Positions 12,101 to 18,034 of a DNA stretch of 44,714 nucleotides are shown one piece after another (position 1 is the stretch's first letter; the number at the start of each line of letters is the position of its first letter). The notes beneath the pieces were generated by a model. That model worked only from the letters and a program-made list of their open reading frames with translations, was not told where the DNA came from and searched no databases. This DNA is from a virus. A program made the translations under genes and the position numbers. The stretch is taken from IMG/VR virus record IMGVR_UViG_3300043395_002030, positions 1-44,714 of that record; one strand, 5' to 3'.

Positions 12101-13755
12101 CAACTATAAACAGCAGTGGTAGTGGATATCAAGTTGGTGATGTTCTTACTGTAAATCAATTGGGCATAACTTCACTAGGAAAGAATCTAAGACTTTCTGT
12201 TGGTGCAGTAAACGCCTTCAATGAACTTATTATTGATCAAGTTCAAGGAACATTTGCCACAGGAACTGGTGTTGGTAATACTATCAAGTATTATAATAAT
12301 TCTGGTTCTCTAGTTGAACTGAATGCTTCAGTGGGAGGAAATGTTACTCTTACTTCTCCAGTAGTAACTGTAGATGATGGATTACATTTCAGAGTGAAAC
12401 ATCTCAATCACGGAATGCACTCCTCATTAAACTATGTTACTTTATCAAACATTCTTCCAGATTCTTCACCAACAACATCAACGGCAGATATTTCCGCAAC
12501 ATTCACTGGACCATTGCAGATAACAAGTTCTGCAAACTTTACAACTTTTGAAGGTGTTGGTGTAGGAACAACAAATCCTGGATATGCTCTTATTGGTAAT
12601 GAAATTGTAAAGTATACCTCAGTAACAGGAAACACCATTAACGTTGTTTCTAGAGGAATTGATTCTACGACGACTGAAGAGCATCTAAGTGGTAGTTTTG
12701 TTTATAAGTATGAACTCAATGGAGTTTCTCTACTAAGAATTAACAAAACTCACAGACTTCAAGATGCAACCATATCTGTTCCTGTTGGATTAGATTATTA
12801 TTCACTTAGAATAGACAATACTGGTTCAACACAAGGTGCGAAAGTTATTACTAATAGAAGTGGAAGTGGTGCTAATGATATTAGCCCAGTTCTTAGATTT
12901 GCTATAACTAAGTCCGATGGTGGAACAAACGTAAAAGCAACTCAAAATATGCCTTTTGAAGTTCTTACTCCAATTGTTCAGACATTTGTTCCTAATCAAA
13001 CAAATATTGATGCTAGAGTAAGAACTGTATCTGGAAAGAGTATTTCTGGTTCAGAAATCTCATTTGTAGATGAAGGTTATCAACAGGTTTCTCTAAGTGG
13101 TTTAAATTATTTTGATTCACCTAGAATTATTTGTTCCAAAGTTAATGAGGATAATCTTCTTGGACTTCTCCCAGGAAACAAGTCCTTCAATATGATTTTA
13201 TCTTTAAGAACTTTTGACCCAAGACTATCACCAATTATCGATACTACAAGAGTAAGTGTAATCACCACCTCCAACAGAATTAACCAGATTGTTGCTGACG
13301 ATGAATATAATACTGATGGAAGAATTAATTCATTAACAACTGATCCATCAGCGTTCTTATATGTTTCCAAACCAATTAGATTGGAAACACCTGCAACATC
13401 TATAAAACTATATGTAAATGCTGATGTTAATGTTTACTCTGATATAAGAGCACTTTATTCTATAGACTCTGAGGAAAATCCAAATCCAATCTTTATACCT
13501 TTCCCTGGATATAATAATTTGAATAACCTTTTAGAGACTCTTGATCCTTCTCAAAGTGATGGAAGACCAGACACCTTTGTCTCAAAGAATAGCAGTCTTC
13601 TTTTTGAAACTCCCATCGAAGGATACAGAGAGTATGAGTTCACTGTAAATAATCTTCCTGGATTTAGATACTATAGAATTAAACTGATTATGACTTCAAC
13701 AAATCAGGCATACGTTCCAAAAGTTAAAGACATAAGAGCCATTGCTCTGGCATAA
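6163..13755 (+). CDS. DUF4815 giant virion structural protein (2530 aa), gene 9/10 position
   Basis: The N-terminus ('NVSPYFDDF', 'KVLFKPGYPIQARELT', 'IQNQIERFGDHIF') is characteristic of DUF4815, found at the head of large cyanophage tail or fibre proteins. The rest is a chain of beta modules. Several 'GxTSGAxAxV' modules occur (about bases 6481, 8815 and 10925). Near residue 1700 there is a 'DPLAQSF...GVFLTKVDVYF' domain. Two GxGY repeats follow at residues 1939 and 1986, and then an 'IGNEIVKY...SRG...HLSGS' module (about 12590-12700). The C-terminus ends in a discoidin-like 'YEFTVNNLPGFRYYRIKL' segment. It fills the place of T4 genes 9-12, so a baseplate-peripheral or fibre role is inferred. 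Chain length and lack of T4 likeness prevent an exact assignment. Start is the ATG 6 bases after gene 8. Confidence 0.85.
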   Translation: MPQQTNLNVSPYFDDFHQPDIGGKDKGYYKVLFKPGYPIQARELTTLQSLIQNQIERFGDHIFKEGAKVIPGQTTYIGQYNAVEINNTFLGTEVSSYISSLVGKRVRGETSGVRAQVENYLTSVDSERGNATLYVSYLNSGTSDNAVSSFVDGENLILEETISLSNIILLENEPFASTIPTNSTSLGSAFKVSEGVYYLRGYFVAVDTQTIILDQYTNEPDYRIGFTVLEEIVTSDVDEYLTDNAQGFNNYAAPGADRLKITAVLDKKGLDELNVDNFIEIAQIQRGVVRNVPNDTQYNLINDKFAKRTFEESGDYYVQRFDVTCTESLDDGLGNNGIYKEGSLTYQGNVPSEDLLVYKVSPGKAYIRGYEVEVQAPTFLDAPKPRTKKSSGTQSLQYSTGPTLKLNKVFGGPTIGVGNTYFVELRSDRIGVDSSVGAGDTIGIARVFDYALESGSYNASNLALNEWEISLYDIQSFTKVTLNEPITLSVPTYVEGKASGAVGYLYQSVSNSKSLNLYNVNGEFFDNESFRFNGIEKSHISVATTSYGLKDVRSIRGVNSSGKVFSGDCIPSDFLVVGIASISAATPAGISTVTIPSLNYVNSFQVGNYVKFTNTSNTRGLPNFAKVASIISDTQATKLTISGITTVTGVCEGFPPTSNISVSDFTLIGTKLDASSDNSLFTVLSNQNVSNVDLTESNLVIRKNQTVNITSNSTDILTAGTNETFLPFDEERYSLVRSDGIIEPLGAEKFERSADGKTIKFYNLSVASDTGANLITTLKKINVTSKIKRKNRVNTLIVSKSNLSSSGIGTTTRNDGLDYGSGLYPYGTRVQDKEICLNVPDIIRVYGIFESYDTSDPSAPRVVLSSLTTPSTKNTELIIGEKFVGQTSGAQAVCAEKITGSDNEISFVYLNDLSFIPDEVVKFEESGYDGVVSSINISSKNITKSYTFNNGQKETFYDYGKIIRTEDSLEPQKKIKVYFENAYFDTQDTGDITTANSYELFDYRTEVPYFNGIRSTDILDIRPRVSDYTVSSGARSPFEFNGRVFTQTGNSSTNILASDEDITLSYEYYLPRIDRIFLSRDGKFSIQQGIPDDIPNSPQSVDESLEIAKIALPPFLYETKKATVTSFSYKRYQMSDIAKLETRIKNLEYYSTLSLLETDTSNLFISDANGLNRFKSGFFVDNFSSLATQETRIGIRNSIDPFRGELRPSHYTNAIDLLIGTKGTVGLGVTSNEDFVNLRKEDIQGTNITKVGDIICLDYSEVEWLNQPYATRVENVTPYIISFWEGTIELNPSSDIWIDTVRIEPKTIQIEGDYLATLNQLSQTAGVNPQTGIGPVIWGSWTTLGFGQPRWVDARPASQGGTPESIATTTRFGSWNAGVGPGGTLLGPKQWIGTSAEPFANGTIPTTGLYVQVVDAIRQRVGTQTIVREVFESKSLGDAVVSVDLIPYMRSRNVQFTAKRFRPNSRVYAFFDGRDVNDLCFSKLLQITMSSGTFQIGETVVAYPANANLNTQPSTNPEIRFRVAKSNHKYGPFNDPSDIYTTNPYNTNQTIPATYSSTSTILNIDTASLATQSQGQYFGIVKTGYKLKGLTSGATATVVNTQLVTDNIGTIIGSFFIPNPNTTSNPKFDVGLKTFKLTSIANNNPIPGEALSSGEEKFLSTGTVQTVQEKIVSVRNARVETTTTTQTETSEAFTGLYIDPLAQSFACDDVTGVFLTKVDVYFKTKDSQLPVTCQIRTMELGTPTRTVLPFSEVVLEPDKVNLSNDGSVATTFTFESPVYLEGRQEYAIVLLSNSTSYTVWISRLGEVDIRTANGPESSQVIVSTQPTLGSLFKSQNASTWTPSQFEDLKFKLYRAEFVTTPGTVNFYNPILNEGNAQIPTLTRNPLDLISCKVRVGLGSTVQDSTLTVGNRILQSSTNATGVYVGAVGLATDLSIINAGVGYTPATGGTTYTNASLTSVTGSGRNATANITIVNGVAVAATINSSGSGYQVGDVLTVNQLGITSLGKNLRLSVGAVNAFNELIIDQVQGTFATGTGVGNTIKYYNNSGSLVELNASVGGNVTLTSPVVTVDDGLHFRVKHLNHGMHSSLNYVTLSNILPDSSPTTSTADISATFTGPLQITSSANFTTFEGVGVGTTNPGYALIGNEIVKYTSVTGNTINVVSRGIDSTTTEEHLSGSFVYKYELNGVSLLRINKTHRLQDATISVPVGLDYYSLRIDNTGSTQGAKVITNRSGSGANDISPVLRFAITKSDGGTNVKATQNMPFEVLTPIVQTFVPNQTNIDARVRTVSGKSISGSEISFVDEGYQQVSLSGLNYFDSPRIICSKVNEDNLLGLLPGNKSFNMILSLRTFDPRLSPIIDTTRVSVITTSNRINQIVADDEYNTDGRINSLTTDPSAFLYVSKPIRLETPATSIKLYVNADVNVYSDIRALYSIDSEENPNPIFIPFPGYNNLNNLLETLDPSQSDGRPDTFVSKNSSLLFETPIEGYREYEFTVNNLPGFRYYRIKLIMTSTNQAYVPKVKDIRAIALA

Positions 13756-13759
13756 GACT

Positions 13760-13981
13760 ATGAATAACTACATTCCACTAAAAGAGAATTCAAATCTTTT
13801 AAGAGATCCTGAAACAAATGCTATTTTGAATACAAACAAAACTGAATATAACAATTATATTGCTATGAAAAATCGAAAGAATGAACAGAATGAAAAAATG
13901 GTTGAAATGGAACGAGAAATGATTAATATTAAAAATGATTTGAATGAAATAAAAGACTTATTGAGGAAGATAGCACAATGA
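13760..13981 (+). CDS. Small coiled-coil protein between fibre and neck genes
   Basis: This 73-residue protein starts at ATG 13760, just after the DUF4815 stop; an upstream TTG in frame is less likely. The N-terminus carries a 'LRDPETNAILNTNKTEYNNY' motif, which I recall from short proteins in the same place in other T4-like phages. The C-terminal half is a charged, heptad-like helix (roughly residues 42-72) suited to a coiled coil. The stop overlaps the next start (ATGA). The position between distal tail genes and the neck suggests a small virion or chaperone-like component, but function is unknown. Confidence 0.75.
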   Translation: MNNYIPLKENSNLLRDPETNAILNTNKTEYNNYIAMKNRKNEQNEKMVEMEREMINIKNDLNEIKDLLRKIAQ

Positions 13982-14142
13982 ACCCAGATGACATAGATCT
14001 TGAAAACATTACAAAAATGTTTGAATATGAAAAACACGCTAGGGATATAGATAGTATAGATGATATTGAAGTACTAAGAAATTTTTCTAAAATGTACATT
14101 AAATTATACCTAAAACAACAAGAAACTATATCTAAACTCTAA
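13978..14142 (+). CDS. Small hypothetical protein, 54 aa
   Basis: A short frame begins at the ATG that overlaps the previous stop (ATGA) and ends in a TAA whose last base is the first base of the gene 13 ATG. This double coupling supports it being a real gene. The product is acidic at the N-terminus (MNPDDIDLENITKMFEYE) and looks all-helical, with an alternating charged and hydrophobic C-terminal half. No family is recognised. It is probably co-translated with gene 13. Confidence 0.7.
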   Translation: MNPDDIDLENITKMFEYEKHARDIDSIDDIEVLRNFSKMYIKLYLKQQETISKL

Positions 14143-14972
14143 TGGCACAACCATCTACAAGACAAGAATTAATTGACTATTGTTTAAGAAAACTGGGAGC
14201 TCCAGTTTTAGAAATAAATGTCGCTGATGAACAGATTGATGATCTTGTAGATGATGCCATTCAATTTTTCCAAGAAAGGCATTTTGATGGTGTTTATCAA
14301 ACATACTTAAAGTATCAAATAACCCAAGAAGACATCGATAGAGGGCGTGCTAAGGGCATCTCTGGCGTCGGAGTTGCCTCTACTTCCGCTACTGCAGGAA
14401 TAGGAACTTTCAGTTACTATGAAAATAGTAATTACTTACAAGTTCCTCCTCACGTAATTGGAGTAAATAAAATTTATTCTTTTGAAGGATCCAACTCAAT
14501 TTCGAGTGGAATGTTCAGCATTAAGTATCAGTTATTCCTGAACGATATTTACTACTGGGGATCTACTGAACTTTTAACGTATTCTATGGTTAAAAGATAT
14601 CTTGAAGATATTGATTTCCTTTTAACCACTCAAAAGCAAATTAGATTTAATAAGAGACAGGACAGACTTTACCTCGATATTGATTGGGCAAGTCTTGCTG
14701 TTGGACAATATATTGTTATTGATTGTTATAGAATGTTGGATCCGAGCGATTATTCAAGAGTTTGGAATGATTCTTTCTTAAAACCTTATCTCACTTCATT
14801 AATTAAGAGACAATGGGGTCAGAATTTAATCAAATTCCAAGGCGTTAAACTTCCAGGTGGCGTTGAATTGAATGGAAGACAATTATTTGATGATGCACAA
14901 AGAGAAATTGATACTCTGATGGAGAAAATGTCTTCTACTTACGAACTTCCACCTCTGGATATGATCGGATAA
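14142..14972 (+). CDS. gp13: Neck protein gp13
   Basis: The opening 'RQELIDYCLRKLGAPVLEIN' and the acidic 'DEQIDDLVDDAIQFFQERH' are hallmarks of gp13 in T4-like phages. gp13 forms, with gp14, the neck that seals the portal and accepts the tail. At 276 residues it is somewhat shorter than T4 gp13 (309). A small Gly/Ser/Thr insertion near residues 67-90 ('GISGVGVASTSATAGIGTF') has the same composition as the beta turns of the baseplate proteins and interrupts an otherwise helical domain. It is followed by gene 14 after 4 bases, as in T4. Confidence 0.93.
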   Translation: MAQPSTRQELIDYCLRKLGAPVLEINVADEQIDDLVDDAIQFFQERHFDGVYQTYLKYQITQEDIDRGRAKGISGVGVASTSATAGIGTFSYYENSNYLQVPPHVIGVNKIYSFEGSNSISSGMFSIKYQLFLNDIYYWGSTELLTYSMVKRYLEDIDFLLTTQKQIRFNKRQDRLYLDIDWASLAVGQYIVIDCYRMLDPSDYSRVWNDSFLKPYLTSLIKRQWGQNLIKFQGVKLPGGVELNGRQLFDDAQREIDTLMEKMSSTYELPPLDMIG

Positions 14973-14976
14973 ACAT

Positions 14977-16404
14977 ATGTTAAATCCATTTTTTCTCCAA
15001 GGTTCAGGTTCAGAACAAGGTCTAATCCAAGATCTTATAAATGAACATCTCAAAATTTATGGTGTTGATGTCTATTATCTTCCAAGACAATACGCAACTG
15101 AAAAAAAAGTTATTGAAGAGGTAATAGAGTCTCAGTTTAGTTTTGCATATCCAATTGAGGCGTATGTCGATTCATATGAGGGATATAGTGGCCAAGGAAC
15201 AATATTATCAAAGTTTGGTATTCAAGAACTTGATGATCTCACATTGATTCTTTCAAAAGAAAGATTTGAAAATTATATATCGGTTTTGATTAAAAATCTT
15301 CCCGATGCAAAACTAACCACTAGACCAAAAGAAGGAGATCTAATTTATTTTCCTCTAGGAAATAAAATATTTGAAATTAAATATGTTGAGCACGAAAAAC
15401 CATTTTACCAACTGAAGAAAAACTATGTTTATGAATTGACCTGTGAACTCTTTAGATATGAAGATGAAGTCATTGATACTGGTGTTGACTTTATTGATAA
15501 TCCTAATGCTGTAGGAGATGGTGATGGAAGCGGAGATAATTTTGGAGACAGAGGTCAGTTTGCTAATCTACAAATTCTACAACTGGTTGGTATTGGAACA
15601 ACTGCAACTGCAACATCTGCCATCGTAAATGGTGGTGTTAGATTTGTAAATATCACTAATAGAGGATCTGGTTATACAACTCCACCAAGAGTTGCTTTCT
15701 CGTCTGCACCAAGTGGAGGAGTTACTGCTGTTGGAATTGCAACTCTACTTACAGGTATTGTGGACTTGTGTGAGGGAGATCAAAATCTGGGTAGGGTACA
15801 AGGAGTTCAGTTGATAAATGCTGGAGCAGGTTATACTGTTGCACCTAGAGTTACATTTATTGGTGGCGGTGGATCAGGCGCAGCTGCTACAACAGTAATT
15901 GGAAATGGCATTGTAGGAATTATTACAGTAACAAACGGAGGGTCTGGATATTTGGTTCCTCCAACAGTTACTGTTACTGGAATTTCTTCAATTCAAGCGA
16001 CTGCTGTTGCATCAATCAGTGGTGCTGGAATAGTAACCTCTATTAGAATTACAAATTCCGGTTTGGGATATACTACTACACCAACTATTACAATGTCTTC
16101 TCCAAACGTCGTCGTTGGTTATGGTACATATATTTACAATGAAGTGGTGGTAGGAAGTTCCAGTAGTGTTACTGGTAGAGTTAAATCTTGGAACTCTACT
16201 ACAAAAATTCTGGAAGTTTCTACAATCTCTGGTTCATTTGCAGCTGGAGAAAATATAACTGGACAAGACTCTGGCGCGGTTTATAGTCTGAGAAGTATAA
16301 ATACGTACAACGTTGAGGACAAGTTCGCTCAAAACAGCGACATAGAAACGATAGGTGATAGTATAATGGACTTTACAGAGTCCAATCCTTTCGGAAATCC
16401 TTAA
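14977..16404 (+). CDS. gp14: Neck protein gp14 with inserted GxGY beta-repeat domain
   Basis: Residues 1-175 are a standard gp14 core ('LINEHLKIYGVDVYYLPRQY', 'IGLxxF/KFGI', 'FEIKYVEHEKPFYQLKKNYVYEL'), and the last ~30 residues ('VEDKFAQNSDIETIG...') are the conserved gp14 tail. Between them lies an insertion of roughly 240 residues, giving 475 residues against about 256 in T4. The insertion has four GxGY repeats (residues 230, 283, 322, 362; spacing about 40 to 53) and then a 'SSSVTGRVKSW...GENITGQDSGA' module (about 395-434). gp14 forms part of the neck connecting head and tail. The repeats could form a projection or collar on the neck, which T4 instead makes from fibritin (wac); that is inference. 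Confidence 0.93.
   Translation: MLNPFFLQGSGSEQGLIQDLINEHLKIYGVDVYYLPRQYATEKKVIEEVIESQFSFAYPIEAYVDSYEGYSGQGTILSKFGIQELDDLTLILSKERFENYISVLIKNLPDAKLTTRPKEGDLIYFPLGNKIFEIKYVEHEKPFYQLKKNYVYELTCELFRYEDEVIDTGVDFIDNPNAVGDGDGSGDNFGDRGQFANLQILQLVGIGTTATATSAIVNGGVRFVNITNRGSGYTTPPRVAFSSAPSGGVTAVGIATLLTGIVDLCEGDQNLGRVQGVQLINAGAGYTVAPRVTFIGGGGSGAAATTVIGNGIVGIITVTNGGSGYLVPPTVTVTGISSIQATAVASISGAGIVTSIRITNSGLGYTTTPTITMSSPNVVVGYGTYIYNEVVVGSSSSVTGRVKSWNSTTKILEVSTISGSFAAGENITGQDSGAVYSLRSINTYNVEDKFAQNSDIETIGDSIMDFTESNPFGNP
16296..16304 (+). promoter_or_regulatory. Candidate late promoter for gene 15, inside gene 14
   Basis: TATAAATAC is an exact match to the T4 late promoter box. It lies in the 3' coding end of gene 14, 133 bases before the ATG of gene 15. 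It also encodes residues of gp14, so chance cannot be excluded. Confidence 0.4.
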
Positions 16405-16437
16405 GTTGTTAAATAGTATACATCGTTTAGTGTAAAA

Positions 16438-17442
16438 ATGTTTGAATATTTTTATCACGAGATATTAAGAAAAACTATAATATCATTTGGAAATCTTTTC
16501 AATGATATCTCGATTAAAAAGAAAAATGATAATAACGATGTATTTTCTGTAATCAAGGTTCCTCTTGCATACGGACCTACTCAAAAGTTTCTTGCAAGAC
16601 TTGAGCAACAACCTGAATTAAATAAACCAATTCAAATAACTCTACCAAGAATGTCATTTGAGTTTGTTGGTTTAACATATGATCCTACTAGAAAAGTAAC
16701 AACAACTCAAACTTTTTTATCAAAGTCTGTCACTGACTCTACAGACGTAAGAAAAACATATATGCCAGTTCCATATAATATGGAATTTGAACTGAGCATT
16801 ATGTGTAAAATTAATGATGATATGTTGCAAATTATAGAGCAAATAGTTCCATATTTTCAACCATCTTACAACTTAACTGTTAACTTAATTGAGTCTATTG
16901 GAGAAAAAAGAGACATACCTGTAGTGCTTGATAACATCTCAATGCAAGATGATTATGAAGGAAATTTTACAACTAGAAGAGCACTCATTTATACATTAAG
17001 ATTTACTGCAAAGACATATCTTTTTGGACCCGTATCTTCCAGCGTATCTACAGATATTATCAAAAAGGTTTCTCTTGGATTTGTTTCTGGAGATTCTCAA
17101 TCAACAGCGAGAGATCTTACATATTCACAAGAACCAGTTGCATCAAAGAGTTATACTAATAACGTCGTAACTACTTTGACCGCTGACGTTTTAGTTGCAG
17201 ATGGAACAATTTCTGTACAAAACTCTTCATCAATTTCGGTTAATTCTCATATTACTTTAGATAATGAAACTCTTAAAGTAACCAATAAAAATGGAAATAT
17301 ATTAACAGTTGAGAGGGGTTCTTATAGTACCAATATATCAGATCACGTTTCCGGAACTCAGGTTATGTTAATAACAAGTGCGGACACCGATCTAATAGAA
17401 TTAGGGGACGATTTTGGATTTAGTGGAATTTCTTTTGAGTGA
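16438..17442 (+). CDS. gp15: Tail sheath stabiliser / tail terminator gp15
   Basis: The N-terminal part ('FEYFYHEILRKTIISFGNLF', 'VIKVPLAYGPTQKFLARLEQ', 'PRMSFEFVGLTYDPTRK') is typical of gp15, the hexameric tail terminator that caps the contractile tail and binds the neck. The family core ends near residue 215 ('LRFTAKTYLFGPV'). The protein then continues to 334 residues, against 272 in T4. The added C-terminal part holds an 'LDNETLKV...VERG...HVSGT' module (about bases 17253-17370) shared with the baseplate proteins in this window. It is followed by gene 16 after 6 bases. Confidence 0.93.
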   Translation: MFEYFYHEILRKTIISFGNLFNDISIKKKNDNNDVFSVIKVPLAYGPTQKFLARLEQQPELNKPIQITLPRMSFEFVGLTYDPTRKVTTTQTFLSKSVTDSTDVRKTYMPVPYNMEFELSIMCKINDDMLQIIEQIVPYFQPSYNLTVNLIESIGEKRDIPVVLDNISMQDDYEGNFTTRRALIYTLRFTAKTYLFGPVSSSVSTDIIKKVSLGFVSGDSQSTARDLTYSQEPVASKSYTNNVVTTLTADVLVADGTISVQNSSSISVNSHITLDNETLKVTNKNGNILTVERGSYSTNISDHVSGTQVMLITSADTDLIELGDDFGFSGISFE

Positions 17443-17448
17443 TAATTT

Positions 17449-17892
17449 ATGTCTAAAAATTTTGATAAGTTAAATGAGGTTTTCAACGTTGAAACCGAGA
17501 TTATAGAATCTAATATTGATCTTGTTAAGAAGGAAGATCAACCACAAAACATCAATGGTGTTACTAGTGATATAAAAAAGGATTATGAATACACTAGAGG
17601 AAATCTATATTCAATTATAGAAAAAGGTCAAGAAGCAATAAATGGTATTTTAGAACTTGCACAAGAAACTGAGCAAGCAAGGGCTTATGAAGTTGCTGGT
17701 CAATTGATTAAAAATGTTGCTGATGCAACAGAAAAGTTAATGGATCTTCAAAAGAAACTAAAGGATATTGAAGAGGTTAAACAAGTTAGTGGTCCAACAA
17801 ACGTCACTAATGCTCTTTTTGTAGGTTCAACCGCAGAATTATCTAAATTATTAAAAGCCCAAAAAGGAAATGTGAAAAATGAAAACGTTTAG
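17449..17892 (+). CDS. gp16: Terminase small subunit gp16
   Basis: This 147-residue, highly helical protein has the pattern 'DYEYTRGNLYSIIEKGQEAI' followed by 'ARAYEVAGQLIKNVADATEKL', the central coiled-coil region conserved in gp16 of T4-like phages (T4: 164 residues). gp16 forms an oligomeric ring that regulates gp17 during DNA packaging. It lies between gene 15 and the 51-residue gene, whose start overlaps its 3' end by 14 bases. Gene 17 follows after two accessory genes, whereas in T4 gene 17 follows 16 directly. Confidence 0.92.
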   Translation: MSKNFDKLNEVFNVETEIIESNIDLVKKEDQPQNINGVTSDIKKDYEYTRGNLYSIIEKGQEAINGILELAQETEQARAYEVAGQLIKNVADATEKLMDLQKKLKDIEEVKQVSGPTNVTNALFVGSTAELSKLLKAQKGNVKNENV

Positions 17893-18034
17893 GCAATTTC
17901 AAGAAGATTGGAGTAATAAATATAAAAAGAGTATTGATTGCTCCAATCCTAAAGGGTTTTCCCAACGCGCTCATTGTGCGGCAAGAAAAAAGAGAGCAAA
18001 GGGTGAAGAAACTAAGTCAAAACCAGTTGAATGA
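17879..18034 (+). CDS. Small basic protein with 'CSNPKGFSQRAHC' motif and capsid-targeting-like N-terminus
   Basis: This 51-residue gene starts inside the end of gene 16 and its stop overlaps the next start (ATGA at 18031), which supports translation. The core 'SIDCSNPKGFSQRAHCAARK' recurs in small cyanophage proteins of unknown function; the two Cys and one His could bind a metal ion. The N-terminus MKTFRQFQED resembles the capsid-targeting sequence of T4 internal proteins (such as IPIII, beginning MKTYQEF). With its basic tail and placement beside terminase genes, a packaged DNA-associated protein is plausible but unproven. Confidence 0.78.
   Translation: MKTFRQFQEDWSNKYKKSIDCSNPKGFSQRAHCAARKKRAKGEETKSKPVE

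Noticed and set aside
17914-17924. AATAAATAT in the 51-residue gene as a late promoter
   Set aside because: It is inside a short coding sequence, over 100 bases before the next start, and composition alone explains it.
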